64,000 nt of DNA, from positions 54,642-118,641 of the forward strand of contig JAIYAT010000003.1 of NCBI GenBank assembly GCA_027488905.1, written 5' to 3'. Within the stretch, counting starts at the first letter, position 1; each line of letters opens with the position of its first letter. The DNA comes from Bacteroidota bacterium. GTDB lineage: Bacteria > Bacteroidota > Bacteroidia > UKL13-3. Position numbers and translations under genes: made by a program. Below are positions 60,808-64,000 of the stretch, piece by piece. A model generated the notes under the pieces. It was given only the letters and a program-made list of their open reading frames with translations, did no database searches and was not told the origin of the DNA.

Positions 60808-63800
60808 ATGAAAACATTTTTTACCAAAGTATTTACCTTATTATTATTTGCTTTATTAAGCTGTAATATACTGTTTGCACAAGTTGGCTCTTATACTTCT
60901 TACTCAAGCACTGTTGCTAATAGTTGCAATGTAAATTTTAAGGTTTTTAGAGATTGCGCTGGATTACAATTGTGTGCTGGTTGTCAAACTGGAACAAGCC
61001 CAACACCTTGTAGCATTGCCATTAGCCTAAAAGGAGGTGTCTTACCAACGGGCATAAACCACAATATTCCAGCAACTAGCGCAACTTACACCAATACCTC
61101 CTTCGGTAATCAAAACATAAGTGTTGTAGCAGGAAATAGTGCATTAGATGTTATAGGTGAGGCTTGTGCCCCAACCATTTGTAATAATTGCAATAACAGG
61201 TTTCCAGGAACCATTTCTCCTGGAATAGAAGTCTATACATTTTCTGCTGGTTTGAATTTAGGGTCGCTTCCTTCAGATGCTTGTTGGATTTCTATCAGTT
61301 CAACTATCGGAAATAGGCCAACTACTGCAAATTCGATTGGACCTAACACTCCTTTTTTTATTGAAACTTTTGTTAACCGTTGCCTTCCTACACCTAATAA
61401 TAGTGCTATTCCTACTACTACTTTCCCTCGTATGGTTATTTGTTCTGGACAAGAAGCATTTCTAAACTTTAGTTACACCGACCCTGATGGTGATTCTTTA
61501 AGTTATCGATTTGCCCCTATTCTTCAAGCTTCTGGCACAAGTGCAATTTATTCAACACCCTTTTCTGCTCAAGCGCCATTTCCCCACTTAGGTTTTGGAA
61601 ATCCTCCAAATCCACCAATGGGCATTAGCATTGATGCAAAAAATGGTTATATTAGGTTTACACCAATAGGCACCTTCAAAGAATCACTTGTTTTGGAAGT
61701 CTTGGAGTGGAGAAAGGTAAATGGGGTTAATACACTTGCAGGACTTACTCGACATGACTTATATGTTGTTTCACAAAATTGCTCAAATAGTCAACCAGCA
61801 TTAGATATTTATTATCAAGAAACCCTACAACCCGCCAACAAAACCGATTGGAATTTATGTTTAGATGCATTAGAACCTGTTTGTTTTACCATAAAATCAA
61901 GAAGTATCAATAGCACTCCTGCTATGACTTGGTTATCTAATGATACAAACCAGTTTTTTGAAGTGACTAAATTCTTACCTAGGCAGGATAGTTTAAAAAT
62001 ATGTTTAACAAGTGCAGCTATTCTTAACAATGGAGTCTTACCATATGCACTCAAAGTATTTGCAACGGAAAGAACCTGCCCATTTTCAAGTGTCAGAATG
62101 CGCAACATCACTGTAAAAAAATTTAATAAACCTTTGCAAAGGTTGAAAGCGATATCCCTTGGAAACTACAGCAGGAGGTTAACACTTGAACCAATTAACA
62201 GCGAGCCAATAACACCTTCAAAAACTATTTGGCAGCTAGAAATCAATCAAAATACCCAGCAATATTTAACCCTAACTATTGGAGATTATTGCCAACACCC
62301 ATTTACTGCACCCGGAACCTATAAAATTAGAACCATTGTAGAAGGCAATTGCATAGATACTCTTTACCATATCCTATTAATTGAAAGTTTTAGTATAAGA
62401 GATAGCGTTTTACAACATGTTCTTTGTAGAAACGCAGCTGAAGGTAAAGTTCAAGCCGTTGTTAGCGGAGCTGTTGGACCTTTAAGGTATAAAATAAACA
62501 GTGGCCCTTTTCAAAACTCACCCATTTTTGAAGGCCTTGCCGCTGGGCAGTATCAATTGCTCACAGAAGATAGCATTGGTCAAAAAGACAGTATACTTTT
62601 TACAATCACTCAGCCTGCAACTAGTATTAAAATAGATTCAGTTTTTTCTCAAAAACCTTTGTGCTATTCCAACAACAACGGCAGTATTCAACTATTTGCC
62701 AGCGGTGGAACCCAGCCTTTAAGTTTCGGTTTGAACCAAAACAATCTTTCAAGTAACCCTATATTCCTAAACTTGACTGGAGGAAAGTACTTGGTTAAAG
62801 TGGTAGATAATAACAATTGTATTGCTTCAGACACAGTTAAACTAGACCAACCAGACCCAATTCAAATTCAATTTACCACAAAAGCCGATTCTTGCACAAA
62901 TCCTCCAACTGGTAAGATAAGTTGCAACATTTCTGGTGGAACCATGCCTTATTATTTAAACTGGATTAATTACAACCAATCGGGTCAAACCGAAATAGAT
63001 AAATTAACTCAAGGCTACTATTACTTGCGGGTTACTGACCAAAAGGCTTGCGTAAAAAATGATTCTGTTTACCTCCCACTTGCAAATACTACCCTCCGCA
63101 ATGACTTCTGCAAAGTGCACGTGCCTAACCCGCTTCAAAATAAGGTGGAGCTTACTTGGTTCAAACCAACTGGAAAAAAAATACAAGCTTACCAAATTTA
63201 TGAAGCAGTTGATGCTACTAGCCCTTTAATACTCAAAGAAACTAGAGCCAGTAGCGCTAACCCTATCTATATTGATTCTATTGGAAACACAAAAACCAAG
63301 CGCTACCAAATTTGGTCTGTAGATAGCTGTGGTAGAAATAGCTTGGCTGGCATCGTTGCTTCAGGTATAACTATCAACACAACTGCTTTGCCCAATAATA
63401 TGCCTAAAATCAATTGGAACACACCCCAAATTAATGGGCAAATTATACATTACAACATTTATAGAAAAGGCAGCATTGGTAACTTTGCTTTAATTAGAAC
63501 CTTATTTGGTAATCAAACCGAGTTTGTAGATAGCAACTATTTTGGAAATGGTCAAACCCTCCAATACTATGTGGAAGCAAACACCTTCGGACCTTGCGGA
63601 TTGGTGTTAATGAACAGCTGGGCACAAGCGCACCAAGTAACAGGAACTCCTATACTTAACCTCCAAAATACCGGTTTTAAACTGTTTCCTAATCCGGCAA
63701 AGCAACATGTAACCATTGAAAATAGTGGAAATGAAACCTTTAACACCATCAATCTATATGGATTGCAAGGCAAACTCATTGAAACTTTTGTGCTAGATCA

Positions 63801-63912
63801 TGCTTCAAAATCTTATACGCTTTCTTTGCCTCAATTGGCAAAAGGAATGTATTATTTGGGCATCTCTAACAACCAAACTAAGCTAATAAACTTGCCTTTG
63901 TGGGTAGAGTAA
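60808..63912 (+). CDS. Large SprB-repeat surface protein with T9SS sorting domain
   Basis: 1034 aa. Signal peptide, then an N-terminal Bacteroidota family domain (NVNFKVFRDCAGLQLCAG, SYTDPDGDSLSYRFAPIL). Three SprB-like repeats follow at ~531-604, 606-681 and 688-757, each with GxxxPLxxxxN and LxxGxYxxxVxDxxxC patterns (GGTQPLSFGLNQ, GGKYLVKVVDNNNC; GGTMPYYLNWIN, GYYYLRVTDQKAC). A fibronectin-like part follows, then a T9SS type A domain (FKLFPNPAKQHVTI, AKGMYYLGI). SprB is a gliding-motility adhesin, but the repeats alone do not prove gliding. A paralogue starts 68 bp downstream. Confidence 0.88.
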   Translation: MKTFFTKVFTLLLFALLSCNILFAQVGSYTSYSSTVANSCNVNFKVFRDCAGLQLCAGCQTGTSPTPCSIAISLKGGVLPTGINHNIPATSATYTNTSFGNQNISVVAGNSALDVIGEACAPTICNNCNNRFPGTISPGIEVYTFSAGLNLGSLPSDACWISISSTIGNRPTTANSIGPNTPFFIETFVNRCLPTPNNSAIPTTTFPRMVICSGQEAFLNFSYTDPDGDSLSYRFAPILQASGTSAIYSTPFSAQAPFPHLGFGNPPNPPMGISIDAKNGYIRFTPIGTFKESLVLEVLEWRKVNGVNTLAGLTRHDLYVVSQNCSNSQPALDIYYQETLQPANKTDWNLCLDALEPVCFTIKSRSINSTPAMTWLSNDTNQFFEVTKFLPRQDSLKICLTSAAILNNGVLPYALKVFATERTCPFSSVRMRNITVKKFNKPLQRLKAISLGNYSRRLTLEPINSEPITPSKTIWQLEINQNTQQYLTLTIGDYCQHPFTAPGTYKIRTIVEGNCIDTLYHILLIESFSIRDSVLQHVLCRNAAEGKVQAVVSGAVGPLRYKINSGPFQNSPIFEGLAAGQYQLLTEDSIGQKDSILFTITQPATSIKIDSVFSQKPLCYSNNNGSIQLFASGGTQPLSFGLNQNNLSSNPIFLNLTGGKYLVKVVDNNNCIASDTVKLDQPDPIQIQFTTKADSCTNPPTGKISCNISGGTMPYYLNWINYNQSGQTEIDKLTQGYYYLRVTDQKACVKNDSVYLPLANTTLRNDFCKVHVPNPLQNKVELTWFKPTGKKIQAYQIYEAVDATSPLILKETRASSANPIYIDSIGNTKTKRYQIWSVDSCGRNSLAGIVASGITINTTALPNNMPKINWNTPQINGQIIHYNIYRKGSIGNFALIRTLFGNQTEFVDSNYFGNGQTLQYYVEANTFGPCGLVLMNSWAQAHQVTGTPILNLQNTGFKLFPNPAKQHVTIENSGNETFNTINLYGLQGKLIETFVLDHASKSYTLSLPQLAKGMYYLGISNNQTKLINLPLWVE

Positions 63913-63921
63913 AAAAGAGAT

Positions 63922-64000
63922 TTTTAAGAAAATATAATACTTTACTATTCAGAACTTGCAAATAAGTTATTTCCAAGCTTATGAAAACATTTTTTACTAA
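63922..64000 (+). repeat. 3' copy of duplicated promoter/leader
   Basis: Same as 60749-60827 with four differences, three of them upstream of the start and one synonymous (ACC/ACT) in codon 6. The offset is 3173 bases. Confidence 0.92.
63981..64000 (+). CDS. Start of a paralogous SprB-like gene (truncated by window edge)
   Basis: ATG and the next five codons are identical at the protein level to the start of the gene at 60808 (MKTFFT), and the preceding leader is almost identical. Only 20 bases are in the window, so the length and remaining domains are unknown. A tandem pair of paralogues is the most economical reading. Confidence 0.75.

Noticed and set aside
1698..63167. GGTTCAAACC words as tRNA T-arm fragments
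   Set aside because: The word resembles the T-arm consensus GGTTCRANNCC, but the copies lie in unrelated genes with no acceptor or anticodon arms around them.
60808..63912. Gliding-motility gene cluster
   Set aside because: SprB-like repeats alone are present; no gld or spr genes occur in the window, so motility cannot be claimed.

Overview
This window reads as a chromosomal segment of a Bacteroidota bacterium, probably an environmental Sphingobacteriia/Chitinophagia- or Flavobacteriia-like lineage. The evidence is: AT-rich DNA; several secreted proteins ending in type IX secretion (T9SS) type A sorting domains (I/F-Y/F-P-N-P start, G-I/V-Y end); lipoproteins; -7 promoter boxes of the TAnnTTTG form; LytS/LytTR regulators; and Bacteroidota-type Paa, LruC, HupE and DUF6702 families. 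I see no phage, transposase, rRNA or CRISPR array.

Layout. 1-11.2 kb: the end of a two-cluster ferredoxin-like Fe-S protein, a stand-alone RsmH-type methyltransferase, a T9SS repeat protein, a beta-propeller sensor kinase with a LytTR regulator, a giant LamG/Ig-like T9SS protein, and a CCG-domain Fe-S protein that is the usual partner of the first gene. 11.4-16.4 kb: a small XRE regulator, then a compact cyanophycin module of synthetase cphA, cyanophycinase cphB and an isoaspartyl peptidase, which together make and fully degrade a nitrogen-reserve polymer. 16.4-19.1 kb: a multi-PAS kinase and its receiver. 19.1-23.3 kb: phenylacetyl-CoA epoxidase genes paaA, paaB and paaC, with a polytopic membrane protein between B and C, plus a TetR regulator with a clear promoter and operator. 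23.5-31.8 kb: an EF-hand membrane protein, a phasin-like/ABC1-kinase/coiled-coil operon, a Pif1-type helicase, a membrane protein and a VOC metalloprotein. 31.9-39.6 kb: release factor 3, a DUF6702/HupE/M1-peptidase group, two outer-membrane-type proteins and two lipoproteins. 39.6-49.3 kb: a Cys-rich lipoprotein, an anti-sigma/beta-barrel fusion with its ECF sigma factor, an LruC-domain lipoprotein, Usp, HD, AlkB, fasciclin and thioredoxin-like proteins. 49.6-64 kb: a methyltransferase-like protein, a T9SS SGNH hydrolase, a 22-bp minisatellite, tRNA-Arg(CCU), a T9SS M1 peptidase, a beta-barrel protein, tRNA-Ser(GGA), HrpB, a T9SS GH13 amylase, and the first of at least two tandem SprB-repeat surface proteins; the second begins 20 bases before the window ends.

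The strongest unexplained signal is at the DNA level. The degenerate palindrome GGTTYRAACC, often extended to TTGGTTYRAACCAA, occurs 20 times by eye, where roughly 0.1 would be expected for its main form. All 20 copies lie in coding sequence, in all three reading frames and both orientations. It behaves like a highly iterated palindrome of this genome and has no obvious gene-level explanation.
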